NCBI RefSeq assembly: GCF_003363775.1
Contig: NZ_CP031376.1
Location: 682,001-746,000 of the forward strand
Source of the DNA: Spiroplasma alleghenense
GTDB lineage: Bacteria > Bacillota_I > Bacilli_A > Mycoplasmatales > Mycoplasmataceae
Length of the DNA stretch: 64,000 nt
Direction: 5' to 3'
The translations under genes and the position numbers were made by a program. Below are positions 21,481 through 34,959 of the stretch, piece after piece. The notes under the pieces are model-generated. The model was given only the letters and a program-made list of their open reading frames with translations, was not told where the DNA came from and did no database searches. Within the stretch, counting starts at the first letter, position 1, and each line of letters starts with the position of its first letter.

Positions 21481-22398
21481 CTAACTTGACTTTCTTAACA
21501 TATTTATTTTATCATTAAATTGCTCTGGTGGGTTAATTTCAAACAACATTTTATCTCCAGTAATTGGGTGATCAAAAATCAATTTTCAGGCATGTAAATA
21601 TTGCCCAAATTCTGATTTTTTATCACTTAAATATCCATAAACTTGATCCCCATAAATTGGGTGTTTGATAAAATTGAAGTGAACTCTAATTTGGTGGGTT
21701 CTACCAGTTTCAATTACACAGCTTACTAAAGTGTGTTTTTCAAATCTTTCTAAAACTTTAAAATTAGTTTTGGCATATTTACTGTTTTTTTCAGTAACAG
21801 TCATCTTTTTGCGATCCCCAGGATGACGACCAATTGGGGCGTCAATTACTCCTTCATTTTCCAAAATTACACCATGAACTATGCCAAGGTATTCTTTGTG
21901 AATTTCTTTATTTTTTAACATTTCTGTCAATTTTTTATGAGATTTATCATTTTTAGCAACTACCAAAAGTCCTGTAGTTTGTTTATCAAGACGATGAACA
22001 ATCCCAGGTCGATTTACCCCTCCAATTGTTGATAAATCTTTGATGTGAAACATTAGAGCATTAACTAATGTTTTTGAATAATTGCCTAGTGCCGGGTGAA
22101 CTACCATATCATTTGGTTTGTTCACAACAATAATGTCTTTATCTTCATAAACAATTTCTATTGGAATGTCTTCAGGCAAAATTTCTGAAGAACTTGGTTT
22201 GGGTATTGTTATTTCAACAATGTCACCTGGTTTTAGTTTATAGCGAGCTGGCTTAATTTCACCATTTACTTCTACAAAATTGTCATTAATTAGTTTTTGA
22301 AGATATGAGCGAGAAAATTCAAAGTCATTCTGACAGCTACTAAAAATAAATTTATCAAGTCTTTCTTGTTCTAAAACTGTAAAATTTATTTTATTCAT
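21481..22398 (-). CDS. rluD: Ribosomal large subunit pseudouridine synthase, RluD type
   Basis: Modifies U to pseudouridine in 23S rRNA. The 305-residue protein has an N-terminal S4 RNA-binding domain (about 12-60, with LDKFI and SRSYLQKLI), the catalytic HRLDKQTTGLLVVAK with the nucleophilic Asp, and ETGRTHQIRVHF. AAGGAGGAC precedes the ATG. It lies 3 nt after lspA, as in other Firmicutes (lspA-rluD). Confidence 0.95.
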
Positions 22399-22401
22399 AA
22401 A

Positions 22402-23079
22402 TTAGTCCTCCTTGATCTTTGATTTTTTAGTGGTTTTAGTGGTTTTAGTATTTATATTTTCTGTCTTAGAATCGAGTTCGCCATTTGAGTTAGCTAGCTC
22501 TTGTTCATAACGACGATTTTCCCTTGATTCTTTTATAAACAGATAAACAGTCATAGGAAAGGCTACAACAATTAGGTAAACAATTGCGATATTAACTCAT
22601 AAATCAGCAATATTAAAAATATACCCATCACTACCAAGGAATTTGAAATCTCAAACTAAGAAGTCAACTACTCCACCTTTTATTCCATAACCTGGAATTT
22701 CCGGGGCTCAGGCTCTAGCTAATAAATTACCTCAACTTCCTGACAATAAAATTGTGATTCCAATAAGTCAATAGCGACTATTGACAAAAATGAAAACTAA
22801 AGAAAATAATAATGTAGCTAATGTAGCAATTGTAATTGCCAAGCCAACATTGTTAGCATTCATTCCATAAGCAGCTCCTGGATTAATTATGTAGTGCAAC
22901 CTTAAGAAACCTGGAATTAATGGTTTTTCTGAATTATAAGCCATTTTAGCAACTACAATTCCTTTTGTAATTCAATCAATGACCACCAAAACAATAAAAA
23001 TTGGTAAACAAACAATTAATTTAAATTTTCATTCATAATTATACTTTTTTAAAAAGTTTTTAAAATTTTGAAAAGCCAA
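22402..23079 (-). CDS. lspA: Lipoprotein signal peptidase (SPase II)
   Basis: Aspartic membrane protease that cleaves lipobox-containing signal peptides. The 225-residue product has four TM helices, the INPGAAYGM block and the two catalytic Asp in GGVVDFLVW and FNIADLWVN. The family's GNLIDR appears as GNLLAR. The C-terminus carries a hydrophilic, Thr/Lys-rich extension of about 45 residues. No ATG fits; the start is TTG at 23077-23079 behind GGGGG. It begins 21 nt after ileS. The thioredoxin-like lipoprotein at 11.8 kb is a likely client. Confidence 0.92.
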
Positions 23080-23100
23080 AATAATCTACCCCCATTTCTG

Positions 23101-25824
<2,724 letters not shown>

Positions 25825-25841
25825 TTTCTTCTCCTTATAAA

Positions 25842-26022
25842 ATAAAAATTCACCCCAATTAAGGAGCGAATTAGCGCGGTACCATCCTTGTTTGCAAAAT
25901 AATTTGCCTTAATTTTAATTCAGTGAATAAAAAAAATCAAGTGATAAGTATAAAAGATAAATACTAGTTCGCACCAAACACTAGTTCTCTGAAATCTATT
26001 GCTTTCAACTCTTGTCTTAACT
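25842..26022 (-). promoter_or_regulatory. T-box riboswitch leader of ileS
   Basis: The minus strand contains the canonical T-box AAGGATGGTACCGCG at 25875-25889 (the UGGU part pairs with the uncharged tRNA acceptor end). It is followed by a terminator stem (25863-25871 with 25848-25856, two G-U pairs) and a T-tract. The upstream region holds a long stem I candidate including AGAGAACTAG and two ATC triplets that could be the Ile specifier. Established T-box logic: uncharged tRNA-Ile stabilises the antiterminator and allows ileS transcription. Confidence 0.92.
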
Positions 26023-26028
26023 AAATAT

Positions 26029-26056
26029 ATTATAACCAAAAAATTAATTTTGTTAC
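26029..26056 (-). promoter_or_regulatory. Predicted promoter of the T-box/ileS operon
   Basis: A perfect TATAAT (26029-26034) with a weak -35, GTAACA (26051-26056), at 16-nt spacing. The -35 overlaps the stop codon of the upstream coiled-coil gene. Confidence 0.5.
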
Positions 26057-26439
26057 ATAGTTTCTAATAATTCTTCACGAATTATTTGTGCCACCTTGGC
26101 AATATCATTCTTTTCAAAATTAAAGATTTTTTCGTTTCTTTCTAAGAAATTTTCAATAACTTGTAAAAAATTTTGTTCATCATCTTTAAATTCTCTTAAA
26201 TTTAACAATAACTTGGTAATTGCTTGTTTAACATTAAAGGAAAAATCTAAGGCTCTCATAATAATTTTTTCAGCATTATGATTAGCCACATCAAATACTT
26301 CTTTGGTTTTAGCAACTCCCTCATCTAGGTATTTGTGTTTAGCTCTCAAAACTTCTACCTCTTGGCGTAAATGAAGATTTTCATCTTGTAAAAAACTTAA
26401 TTTAGCAAAGTACTCATTATTTTCATTTGATGAACTCAT
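26053..26439 (-). CDS. Small DivIVA-like coiled-coil protein
   Basis: A 128-residue cytoplasmic protein rich in Glu, Lys, Leu and Asn. A predicted coiled coil covers about residues 12-50 (LSFLQDENLHLRQEVEVLRAK), then DVANHNAEKIIMRALDFS, which resembles the AxxxAexIixeA repeat of DivIVA, and a second helical part. The N-terminal DivIVA membrane-binding motif (FxxxxxGYd) is not visible. Support for DivIVA is mainly context: it lies directly upstream of ileS and downstream of sepF/ftsZ, the position of divIVA in Firmicutes. ATG 26437-26439 is chosen for GAGGTG at 6 nt. Confidence 0.5.
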   Translation of the reverse strand: MSSSNENNEYFAKLSFLQDENLHLRQEVEVLRAKHKYLDEGVAKTKEVFDVANHNAEKIIMRALDFSFNVKQAITKLLLNLREFKDDEQNFLQVIENFLERNEKIFNFEKNDIAKVAQIIREELLETM

Positions 26440-26450
26440 TATAAACACCT

Positions 26451-27476
26451 CTACTCCTTTTTATTATTGCGATTTTTATCTTTATTGTCAATATATATTT
26501 TAAATTTATAATTTTCTGCTCGCTGTTTTACTCGATAAAACCGAACTTCCAAGTCGCGAGTTTTACTAATAGCTTCTAAAGTTTGGATATCTGAAATATT
26601 TTTTATTTCATCAATGTATTTTAGACTTTTAGCTTTGAAAGCACTAAATCCCGCACCTTCAATTTTATGAAAGCGATTTTTATAGATAAAATTTAAAAGA
26701 ATTATAAGTGTAAAAATTATTATCATTAAAATTGTAACAAAGTATGGAATTCATAATTGTCCTCCAAACCCAAAATCTACAGATCACTTAAGTTCAGATC
26801 CGCTATAAAAATCATATTTCATATTTGGAGCATTAACTCAAGCCGCTTGTAAAACATTAATCATGTATCGATGCGGGATAAAGTAAAGAATTACTTTAAG
26901 TCATTGGTATTGAATAATTAAATGATATGGAAATCCCAGACCCAATAAATAGGTAATGAAGAAATATAAAAGTGTCGCAATGGCCATCATTACTTGTTGA
27001 TTCTTAAAAGCAATAAAAATTACATAGCTTAGAAGAATTGAAATTAATCAAACTAGAAACAGTCCAGTTGAAAGCATTGCTCAATTTATTTCTGATAAGT
27101 ATGCTCTCTGCTCAGGGAAAAATGCTTGCCCAATTCCAAAAACTAGAATAGTAACAAAAATACAGTTAAAAAGATTAAAAGAAAAAATGGCAAAAAATTT
27201 AATAGAATTGGATATTGGCGTATTATCTAGTCTTTCGCTAAAACCCTTTGTTCTTCAGTCTGAAATTGTTCTAAGAAAAGTACTAATCGAGTTTCTGGCT
27301 ATACCAACCGCTATGGCAGAAATTAATAAAAATGGGTCATCTTGCTTAAATGAAAGTCAAATTAACAAAGTTAAGATTGTTACCCCAATCCCTAAAGATA
27401 AATTAATATAACCCTTGAGCCAATTTTTTCACTGCAATCGGTATAAAATCATAATTGTTTTTAAATTTTGTTTCAT
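26451..27476 (-). CDS. ABC-2 type transporter permease (second of pair)
   Basis: A 341-residue membrane protein with six predicted TM helices: two near the N-terminus (~20-40, ~50-68), three in the middle and one near residue 250-275, followed by a basic, charged cytoplasmic tail (~65 residues). It resembles the neighbouring 324-residue permease (shared IPHRYMINVLQAAW / FPHRYVLNLMQAGW, GIGQAFFPEQRAYL / GIGMCFPEQRALL), so the two are paralogues that probably pair. It starts 3 nt after the other permease; its stop overlaps the ribosome site of the DivIVA-like gene. Substrate unknown. Confidence 0.8.
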
Positions 27477-27479
27477 GAG

Positions 27480-28454
27480 CTATTTACCCCCTTTTGCTTG
27501 AATTGGTGGTTCAATTTTATCGGGTCTTGCTTTTTTCCCAGAAATAACTTGATCAAGTTCTTCTAAATTCTTAGCTTCTTTAAAACGATAAATTCGATTT
27601 AAATGCTTATGAATTCCTGGATAACCTTTGAAGCGCTTTGCATTATATGAAAATTTCTTGTAAAAAATAATTGAAATTCAAATTGAGCAAATTAAAATTA
27701 ATAAAATTGTCACTAAATACGGAATTCATGTTTGGTTCATATATCCAAACCCATTCTTAGCAAAAGTTCCGTCTCCCATTGGATATGACATTGTTGTATC
27801 CCCAATTCAACCCGCTTGCATAAGGTTTAGAACATAGCGGTGTGGGAAAAAATAAGTTATGACATTTAAAGTATTATTTGAATTAATTAAGTAGTATGGA
27901 ATACCAAGACCTAACATGTACATTGGAATAAAATAAAATCAAACAAAAATCGAAATGATTACTTCATTATTCTTAAATGAAAAAGCTATTATTATGGCAA
28001 TCAAATTTGATAAAATAATCATTAAAAATAGAGAGCTTAAAAACATTAGTCAGTTAACATTAACAAGCAAGGCGCGTTGTTCTGGAAAACACATTCCTAT
28101 TCCGAATAATAAAAATATTACCATAAAATTCATCACAAAATTAAAGCTTAATAATGAAAATACTAAAATTCTTTTCGAAATTGGTGTCAGTAAAAAGGCT
28201 TTTACTAGATGCTTATTATTAAAATCATTAATTGTTCGACCAAAATTATATAGAGAATTCCTAATAACAGCAATCCCAATAGCAGAAGCTAATAAGAATC
28301 GGTCAGTTGTAACACCTTTGTTTTTAAACATTAATCAACATATTAAAGTAAAAGTGGTGATAACAATTCCCAAAACTATATTTGTAACGTCAGTTCAATA
28401 GTTATGAAATTGAATTTTTCAAAGTTTTTTAAAAATTACTCAATTTCTTTTCAT
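27480..28454 (-). CDS. ABC-2 type transporter permease (first of pair)
   Basis: A 324-residue protein with six predicted TM helices and a basic C-terminal tail of about 60 residues ending KGGK. Shared motifs with its downstream neighbour (FPEQRA, PHRY, GLGIPYYLI / GLGFPYHLI) indicate a duplicated pair. GGGGATA precedes the ATG. It is 15 nt downstream of the ATPase gene. An efflux or lipid/drug export role is typical of ABC-2 permeases, but nothing here identifies a substrate. Confidence 0.82.
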
Positions 28455-28469
28455 ATTATCCCCTTCTAA

Positions 28470-29750
28470 CTATTTTAAACTGCGTTTAAATTTTTTATAA
28501 TTTTTTCGCTCCATTTTTATAATTTTCAATTCTTTACGAATATACTTTTGCTTCATTTTTTCTAATTCTGTTTGATCGCTATTAATATTTAATAATTTTT
28601 TCTTTTTACCACCAAAAATAATTTCATTTGATCTAAAAATTGGTTTAACCTTAATATTTAAATAATCAATAAAGTCTTTAATTAATTTTTCAATTTTTTT
28701 CAACTTTAAAAAATTACTATTTTGTTTTATAAATCTCTTAATTTTTTGTAACTCTACTTTAGACCTCTTTGTATTTGACTTAATTAGTCTTCTTAAATTG
28801 ATAACATTTTCTTTTTCTAGACTTTGATTAGAAAGTTCTGTAATTTCATTAGCGATTTCATCAAAATAAAATAAAATATTTTCGACAAAAATTTCAAAAG
28901 AACTTTCTTTAACGAAAGTGTACTTTTCAAAAGCCTTTTCAATTTGCTTTTTAAGACCTGTTAGTTGTAGATTATAATCTCTTAAAATCGGTTTAAAAAA
29001 CGGATCGGGCTTTGGTTTGATAATTTTTGAAGTAATTTCATTACTAATTTTTTTGATGTAGTTTGCTGCTGAAAGATATTTTTGCTCTAGTTCGAATATA
29101 CTACGATCATCAATAATGTGACCATCATTTAAGAAAATAACTCTTGATGCATATTGGTCAATAAAGTCATGGTCAGGAGAAACTATTATCAAAGTTCCGT
29201 TATAATTTTTAACAAAGCTTTCAAAAAATTCAAAAATTCTTGTTCTAAAATTATAACCAATCGATGATGAGATTTCGTCTACTACAACTAGTTCTGGTTT
29301 GTGAAAAAAAGCTAGAAACAAACTAAACATTTGTAAATTAACGACACTCAATTTTGAGAGTGGTTTATTAATAAAAGCATTGATTTCAAAAACTTCAATT
29401 AATGTTTGAATTCAAACCTCATCTTCCATTAAAAAAATGTTTTTGTAAAGTTCAATTATATCTTTTGTAATAAAGCCGCTTGGTCAGCTTTGATCACGAA
29501 ATTGAATTCCAACAGAATTGAAAACTGAATCCTGAGTAAAGTAATAGTCAATAAATCCAGCGGTTTGAGCTAAATTATTAGCAATAATACTTGCTAGAAC
29601 GCTCTTACCACTTCCGTTGGCTCCAAGAAAAGTTACTATTTCATTTCTATGGATTTTTAAATTTACTTTTTTTAAGGCCCAAGCTCCCTTTTTAAATATT
29701 TTAGAAACATTATTTAATTCTACAAGGACATTACTTTCTTTTTCTTTCAT
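28470..29750 (-). CDS. ABC transporter ATP-binding protein with degenerate signature and long C-terminal tail
   Basis: 426 residues. The nucleotide-binding domain occupies about 1-215: Walker A GANGSGKS (43-50), Q-loop GIQFRDQ (about 82-88), Walker B LVVVDE (Asp158, Glu159) and H-loop His194 (SPDHDF). The signature, normally LSGGQ, is LSVVN at 134-138, at exactly the expected 24 residues before the Walker B Glu. Residues ~215-426 form a Lys-rich, mostly helical extension with no recognised domain. It follows the alpha/beta hydrolase by 20 nt with AAGGAG and precedes the two permeases. Confidence 0.88.
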
Positions 29751-29770
29751 TGATAAAACTCCTTAAACAT

Positions 29771-30727
29771 TTATTGATTATTGATTATAAATTGATTCGA
29801 AACCTTCATATACTCATCATAATTCTTTACAATAGCTTTAGTATGACCGCCGCTCTCAAATAATTTTAACTCATTATTGGCTGATTTTTCAGCATTTGTT
29901 TTAGCTTCATAAATTTTAACGCTATCTTGATAATTTGTTACATCATCATCAATTGTATGAATCAATAAAATTGGAAAACTTTTAAGATTTTTAGGGATTA
30001 ACTTTAAATAATCAAGGTTGTCTAAGTTTACATCATTTTCATCACGATAAATATCAATTATGTCTTGTTTAACAACTGATAAGTAATTACCAAAAATTGA
30101 TGGAGCTTGATGGTTGATTAAATATTCTAATGCTTTGGGAGCGCTCATAAAAGTAGAATCAGAAATCCCAAATTTTACTTTGTGTTTACGAATGAATTCC
30201 TCTTCGGTAATTGAAAAATAATTCAATGTAAAAGCACCCATACTAGTTCCTGAAATACCAATAGACTCAACAACCTCGTTGGCTCAAAGATATTTAATTG
30301 CAGCTTTTAAATCTCAATTTTCTTTGTATCCCAAAGTAATAATGTCATTATCACTATTACCATGACAACGAAAATCAAAAACCATTAAATTGTATCCGAG
30401 TTCTCGATAATTTCAAATTGAAAATAATTTAGCAATCCCAGAACTTGAATAACCATGTAAACCAATAATTCATTTGTTAGTTTTAACAGGATTACGATAT
30501 ATTGTTCCTGATAAATTTAAGTTATCCTCTGATTTAAAATTTATTGTTTCCAATTTTACACCATCCCCAATGTAAAGTGGATTGTTTTTAAATTCATCAT
30601 TAAAAGCAGTATTAAAAAGTTTAACCAAATTATAGTTAACTTTTGTAGTAGAACTACTTAGAAAAGCCAAATTATGTGCTTTATTAAAAAGATTTATTAA
30701 TTTTCTAGCAATAAAACGATCTTCCAT
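29771..30727 (-). CDS. Alpha/beta-fold hydrolase next to sepF
   Basis: A 318-residue serine hydrolase. An N-terminal amphipathic/charged segment is followed by GLHGYSSSG (oxyanion region), FDFRCHGNSD, the nucleophile elbow GTSMGA (Ser162), the acid near HTIDDDV and His in GGHTKA. No signal peptide; the first 30 residues may associate with membrane. It lies between the sepF terminator and the ABC genes. A paralogue is encoded at 61.5-62.6 kb. The substrate is unknown; esterase, lipase and peptidase activities all fit. Confidence 0.85.
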
Positions 30728-30745
30728 TTTTCCTCCTTAAACACA

Positions 30746-30767
30746 AAAAAGAGTTTGTACTCTTTTT
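30746..30767 (-). terminator. Terminator between sepF and the hydrolase gene
   Basis: A 9-bp stem (30746-30754 / 30759-30767, loop TTGT) gives a T-run TTTTTTGTGTTT on the minus strand, 4 nt after the sepF stop. Readthrough is possible because no strong promoter is seen before the hydrolase. Confidence 0.7.
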
Positions 30768-30771
30768 CAAT

Positions 30772-31113
30772 CTAGTGCTGTAATATAAATTGATAGACTT
30801 TATTATCTAGCTTGCGGTAATCACCATCAAGACCATACATAACTCCGGTCAAGAAATCAATTACTCTAACCTTATCTTGAGCAGTTAGTTTTGCGAAACT
30901 AACTGTTGCTTTTCGAAAACGAATCAGCGCATCAGCCACTTCTTGAATTTCACTATAACTATTTGGTTCAAAATGAGTTGTGTGACTGATATCAAAAACT
31001 TCATTTTCAAAACTAAATCGACTATTTAAAGGTCTTTCATGTGGTGGTTGATATGCTGATTTATTTTCTATTTGATTATTAGCTTCTGCTTTCTTATCTT
31101 TTCTTCAGCCCAT
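30772..31113 (-). CDS. sepF: Cell division protein SepF
   Basis: A 113-residue FtsZ-ring assembly and membrane-anchoring protein. The N-terminus (MGWRKDKK) is short and basic. The core domain (about 45-110) reads FEPNSYSEIQEVADAL, then VSFAKLTAQDKVRVIDFLTG and MYGLDGDYRKL, the SepF/DUF552 pattern with the conserved RxxDFxxG. It starts 6 nt after the ftsZ stop, in the ftsA-ftsZ-sepF order. Confidence 0.93.
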
Positions 31114-31119
31114 AATTAC

Positions 31120-32496
31120 TTACCATTTTTTTCTCAAGAAAGTCGGGAAATCACCATCATCATCACTATTATCAGCAACATTAATTGCATCTGGTTTTGG
31201 TTGAAGGTTATCTTCTCCCTCTTTAAATTTATCCATGCGGTTTTGAATTGATACCATTTCATTCTCTTCCTCTTGAACAAAACTTGGACGTTTTGGATCT
31301 TGTCGCTCTGTTAAAGGAGTTCGACGATCATAAGCATTTTGCAACGGCTCATCATCAAATTCATCATTAAAGTTTTCAAATTGGTTATTAGCAGGAGCAA
31401 CATTTTGATGATTCACTTGTTGATCGTAATCATTAAATGATTGAACTTGAGGTTTTGGTTGAATTTGTGGTTCAGCCTCAAAAGTTTGACGATTATTGTT
31501 TGAAGGTTGAAAACTTTGACTAAACATTGGTTCAGTTTTACGATAGTCATCTTCAAAGCCGGTTGCAATAACTGTAACGATTAATTCATCGTCTAAATTT
31601 TCATTTATAGCGATTCCGAAAATAATATTCAAATCCTCACCACTAGCTTGTTGAACAATATCAACTGCGTCATATGCGTCATTTAGAGAAACATTTTTAC
31701 CACCAGTAACGTTAACAATGGCATCTTTTGCACCACGAACGCTGGTTTCCAATAACGAAGAAGTGATAGCTTTATTAGCAGCTTCAATAGCTTTATCAGG
31801 ACCTTTTCCAATACCTATTCCAAACAAGGCATTACCCTTACCACGCATTACAGTTCTAACATCAGCAAAATCTAAATTGATTACTGATGGAACAGCAATT
31901 AAATCAGTAATTGTTTGAACACCTTGTTTTAAAATATTGTCAGCTTCGCGGAATGATTCAGCTACAGGAATTCCTCCAATTATGTCTAAAAGACGATCAT
32001 TTGAGATAATTATAATTGAATCAACATATTTTCTTAATTCTTCAATTCCTTGAACTGCATAAGAATTTCTCATACGTCCTTCAAAACGGAATGGTTTTGT
32101 AACTATTCCGATAACTAGAGCTCCAGTTTCTTTGGCAATTCTAGCAATTTCGGGAGCTGCACCAGTTCCAGTACCTCCACCCATTCCAGCAGCAATGAAA
32201 ATTAAATCACTTCCTGAAAGAACTTCTTTTAGCTTAGCTTCAGTTTCAATCGCAGCTTGTCTTCCAATATCAGGGTTTGCACCAGCTCCTAATCCTTTTG
32301 AAATTTCAGCTCCAATAACAATCTTAGTTTCAGCTTTACTTGCAGCCAAAACTTGTGCATCAGTATTTGCAACAATAAATTCGACTCCTTGGACGTTTTC
32401 TTCAACCATGCGGTTAACAGCATTACATCCACCTCCACCGACTCCAACTACTCTAATTTTAGCCGTTTGGTTTAAATTTAAATTTATTTCGCTCAT
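31120..32496 (-). CDS. ftsZ: Cell division protein FtsZ
   Basis: Tubulin-like GTPase of 458 residues that forms the division ring. It has the GTP-binding signature GGGTGTG (106-112), GGGGCNAVNRM near the N-terminus and the T7 loop (NLDFADVRTVM). After the ~320-residue core comes an Asn/Gln/Pro-rich linker and the conserved C-terminal peptide FPTFLRKKW, which normally binds FtsA and SepF, both encoded beside it. AGGAG precedes the ATG, 32 nt after ftsA. Confidence 0.98.
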   Translation of the reverse strand: MSEINLNLNQTAKIRVVGVGGGGCNAVNRMVEENVQGVEFIVANTDAQVLAASKAETKIVIGAEISKGLGAGANPDIGRQAAIETEAKLKEVLSGSDLIFIAAGMGGGTGTGAAPEIARIAKETGALVIGIVTKPFRFEGRMRNSYAVQGIEELRKYVDSIIIISNDRLLDIIGGIPVAESFREADNILKQGVQTITDLIAVPSVINLDFADVRTVMRGKGNALFGIGIGKGPDKAIEAANKAITSSLLETSVRGAKDAIVNVTGGKNVSLNDAYDAVDIVQQASGEDLNIIFGIAINENLDDELIVTVIATGFEDDYRKTEPMFSQSFQPSNNNRQTFEAEPQIQPKPQVQSFNDYDQQVNHQNVAPANNQFENFNDEFDDEPLQNAYDRRTPLTERQDPKRPSFVQEEENEMVSIQNRMDKFKEGEDNLQPKPDAINVADNSDDDGDFPTFLRKKW

Positions 32497-32528
32497 ATTT
32501 TTTTCTCCTAACTAATTTCTTGATTTTA

Positions 32529-34007
32529 TTAATTAATATTATTAACAGATTGGTTTTGTTCCGTTTGTTTTATAATACCATTTTGTTTAACAAAATTGTA
32601 ATTTTATTGAAATTTTGAATTTCTAATATTATGACCATGGCTTATAGCTGCAAAATTTTGGGGTTGGTGAAATTGACCATTTAAATTTGCATGCTGAAAT
32701 GTATGATTATGATTTGGCAATAACGGTTGATGATTATGATTGTGTTGTGGCCCAGCCATATGACCTAAATTTGGATTTTGATTATAAACTGAAGGGGTTG
32801 GATTAATTTCTTCAACCATTTCGATTCCAGTTGAAGTGGTAATCACCTTGCTATTTTTATTAGTAATGTGTTCTTGAATCATGATTCCACATAAGGCAGT
32901 AGTTCAAATATCATTTCCCCCAATTACATCTGAGTAGTAAATCATTTGGTGATCAATCAACTCTTTTGAAACAAGTAATTCTTCAAAACCAGAAATCTCA
33001 GTAATTTTGCCAGTATGGTAAATTTGATAATCGTTGTTAGTATTTTGGATAATTTCGTGTTTGATAATGTTATTAAGTTTACGCATAATATTGCTAATTA
33101 ATTCACTGAAAATGTTTTTAAACTCTCCAATTGTTAATTCAAAGTTTTTATTTTCGTTTGTTAAGTGTTTTCTATAAATTATTGATTCACTTAAATTATT
33201 TGATTTAAAATCAAGGATTTTAAATAAGTATTTTTTAACAACATCAGGTTTTGTAAATATTTTATTACCAATTTCAATTGCCATTTTGTCTAAACCAACA
33301 TTAATTGGAGTAATTCTTACCAAAGTTTCTTGAGCAAAGATATTAAGTGAAATATACTCAGAATCTCAGTTAACAACTAGAGAAATTTTGTTTCTTAAAT
33401 CAGCGATATTTACAATTTGTCTCGCCAATGCATAAGGTTTAATTAAACAGTTTAATACATCATAGCCAGCCATTTTAACAACTTGTAAGTGAGAATTATA
33501 AACTTTTGTTGGAATTGTGTAAACATTTGAATACATTGCAATTTTATGAGCAACAGCCCCTAATGGAGCTACTCCCTTTTTGTAAGTATCATCGATTACA
33601 TAACGAGTTGGTTTAATTGAAACAACTTTACGGCTATCAGAATAGTTAACATCTTTGGCCTCGTTATTTAAGTGAATGATGTCTTGTTGAGTTACGATTC
33701 TAGCAGGACCCCCATTACTTATATTTAGTGTTGAAATTGCTTCCTTAATTTCTGTATCTTTTTCAGGAACCACAACTGCAATTTTTAATATTTTTTTGTT
33801 AAAGTTTCTTTCATATTCCTTTACAGCTTTTGCTAATAAGTTTGAAACCATTTTTGAATCAATTACTTCGTTTTCTTGATTTAATCAGTTTCCATTTTCT
33901 TGAAATTTGTATAACACTTTCAAGGTTTTATTGCTTTGGTATTTACCAACAGCAAAGCGCAATTCGTTTTTTGTAATCTCTAATGCAGCGTATATTTCAC
34001 TTCTCAT
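32529..34007 (-). CDS. ftsA: Cell division protein FtsA, divergent, with Asn/His/Pro-rich tail
   Basis: Actin-like partner of FtsZ, 492 residues. Divergence from model FtsA is strong, but the order rsmH-ftsA-ftsZ and actin-fold patterns (IYAALEITKNELRFAVGK at the start, SLVVNWDSEYISLNIF, GKITEISGFEELL) support it. The nucleotide-binding regions are poorly conserved. From about residue 376 the protein continues as a low-complexity tail of about 115 residues rich in Asn, His, Gln and Pro (repeated HNHN, NHNH, HGHN). No amphipathic C-terminal membrane helix is evident. The ribosome site AGAAGGAGC overlaps the rsmH end. Confidence 0.75.
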
Positions 34008-34020
34008 TTTTTTGCTCCTT

Positions 34021-34959
34021 CTATATTTTTTTAATAGCTCATAATTTTGCACTATGTGCACGATTATTTATCATAATTTCTTCTTCGCTGGGTTTAATAG
34101 GCTTTTTAACAGCAAGTTCAAAATCTTTTTTTGATGTCATTGGGATTGGTAATTTTGCAATGAATTTATCTTGCTCGTCAATTGTTACTGATTTAAATAC
34201 TTCTTTCACAACTTTTTCTTCCAGTGATTGAAAGGTAATTACCGCTAATATTCCATCTTTTTTTAGTAGTTTTAACGAACTTTTTAAAGCCATTTTAAGA
34301 ACTTCTATTTCATTGTTAACACAAACTCTCAAAGCTTGGAAAACCTTTTTAGCGGGATGTTTTTTTTCTTTTAAAACTTTTTGTGGCAATGCAGTTTTAA
34401 TCACATCAACAAGTTCTAGAGTTGTATTGATTTGTTTTAATTCTCTAGCCTCAATGATGCGATTTGCAATTCTCACTGCATAGTTTTCTTCACCATATTC
34501 TCTAAAGATTTGGATTAAATCCTTCAAACTTCATTCATTAACGATTTTTCAAGCAGTTAATTCATTACTTTTCTGATTCATTCGCATATCAAGTTTTCCT
34601 TCAAGACGATAACTAAAACCCCTGTCTGCATTATCAAATTGTGGTGAAGAAACTCCTAAATCGAATAAAATTCCATCAACTTTGAAAACATCATTCAAGG
34701 CCAATAGAGTGGCAATTTCGCTAAAATTACCTTGCAGAATTCTAAAATTTTTACCCACATTTTTTAGTACACTTTGACTATATTCAATGGCTGTTGTGTC
34801 TTGATCTAAACCAAACAGTTGCCCAACCGTTAGGCGCTTTAGAATTTCTTGACTATGGCCAGCTCTACCTAAAGTTGCATCCACATAAACTCCTGATTCC
34901 TTAATATTTAGAATCTGTAAAGTTTCTTTTAATAATACTGGAACATGTAGTTCAGTCAT
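34021..34959 (-). CDS. rsmH: 16S rRNA (cytosine-1402-N4)-methyltransferase RsmH (MraW)
   Basis: SAM-dependent rRNA methyltransferase, 312 residues. HVPVLLKE at the start, the SAM motif VDATLGRAGHSQEIL, GILFDLGVSSPQFD and DRGFSYR are standard MraW blocks. The conserved Trp residues in the middle are TGA. Its ATG shares one base with the mraZ stop (TAATG), so the two are translationally coupled. Confidence 0.96.
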
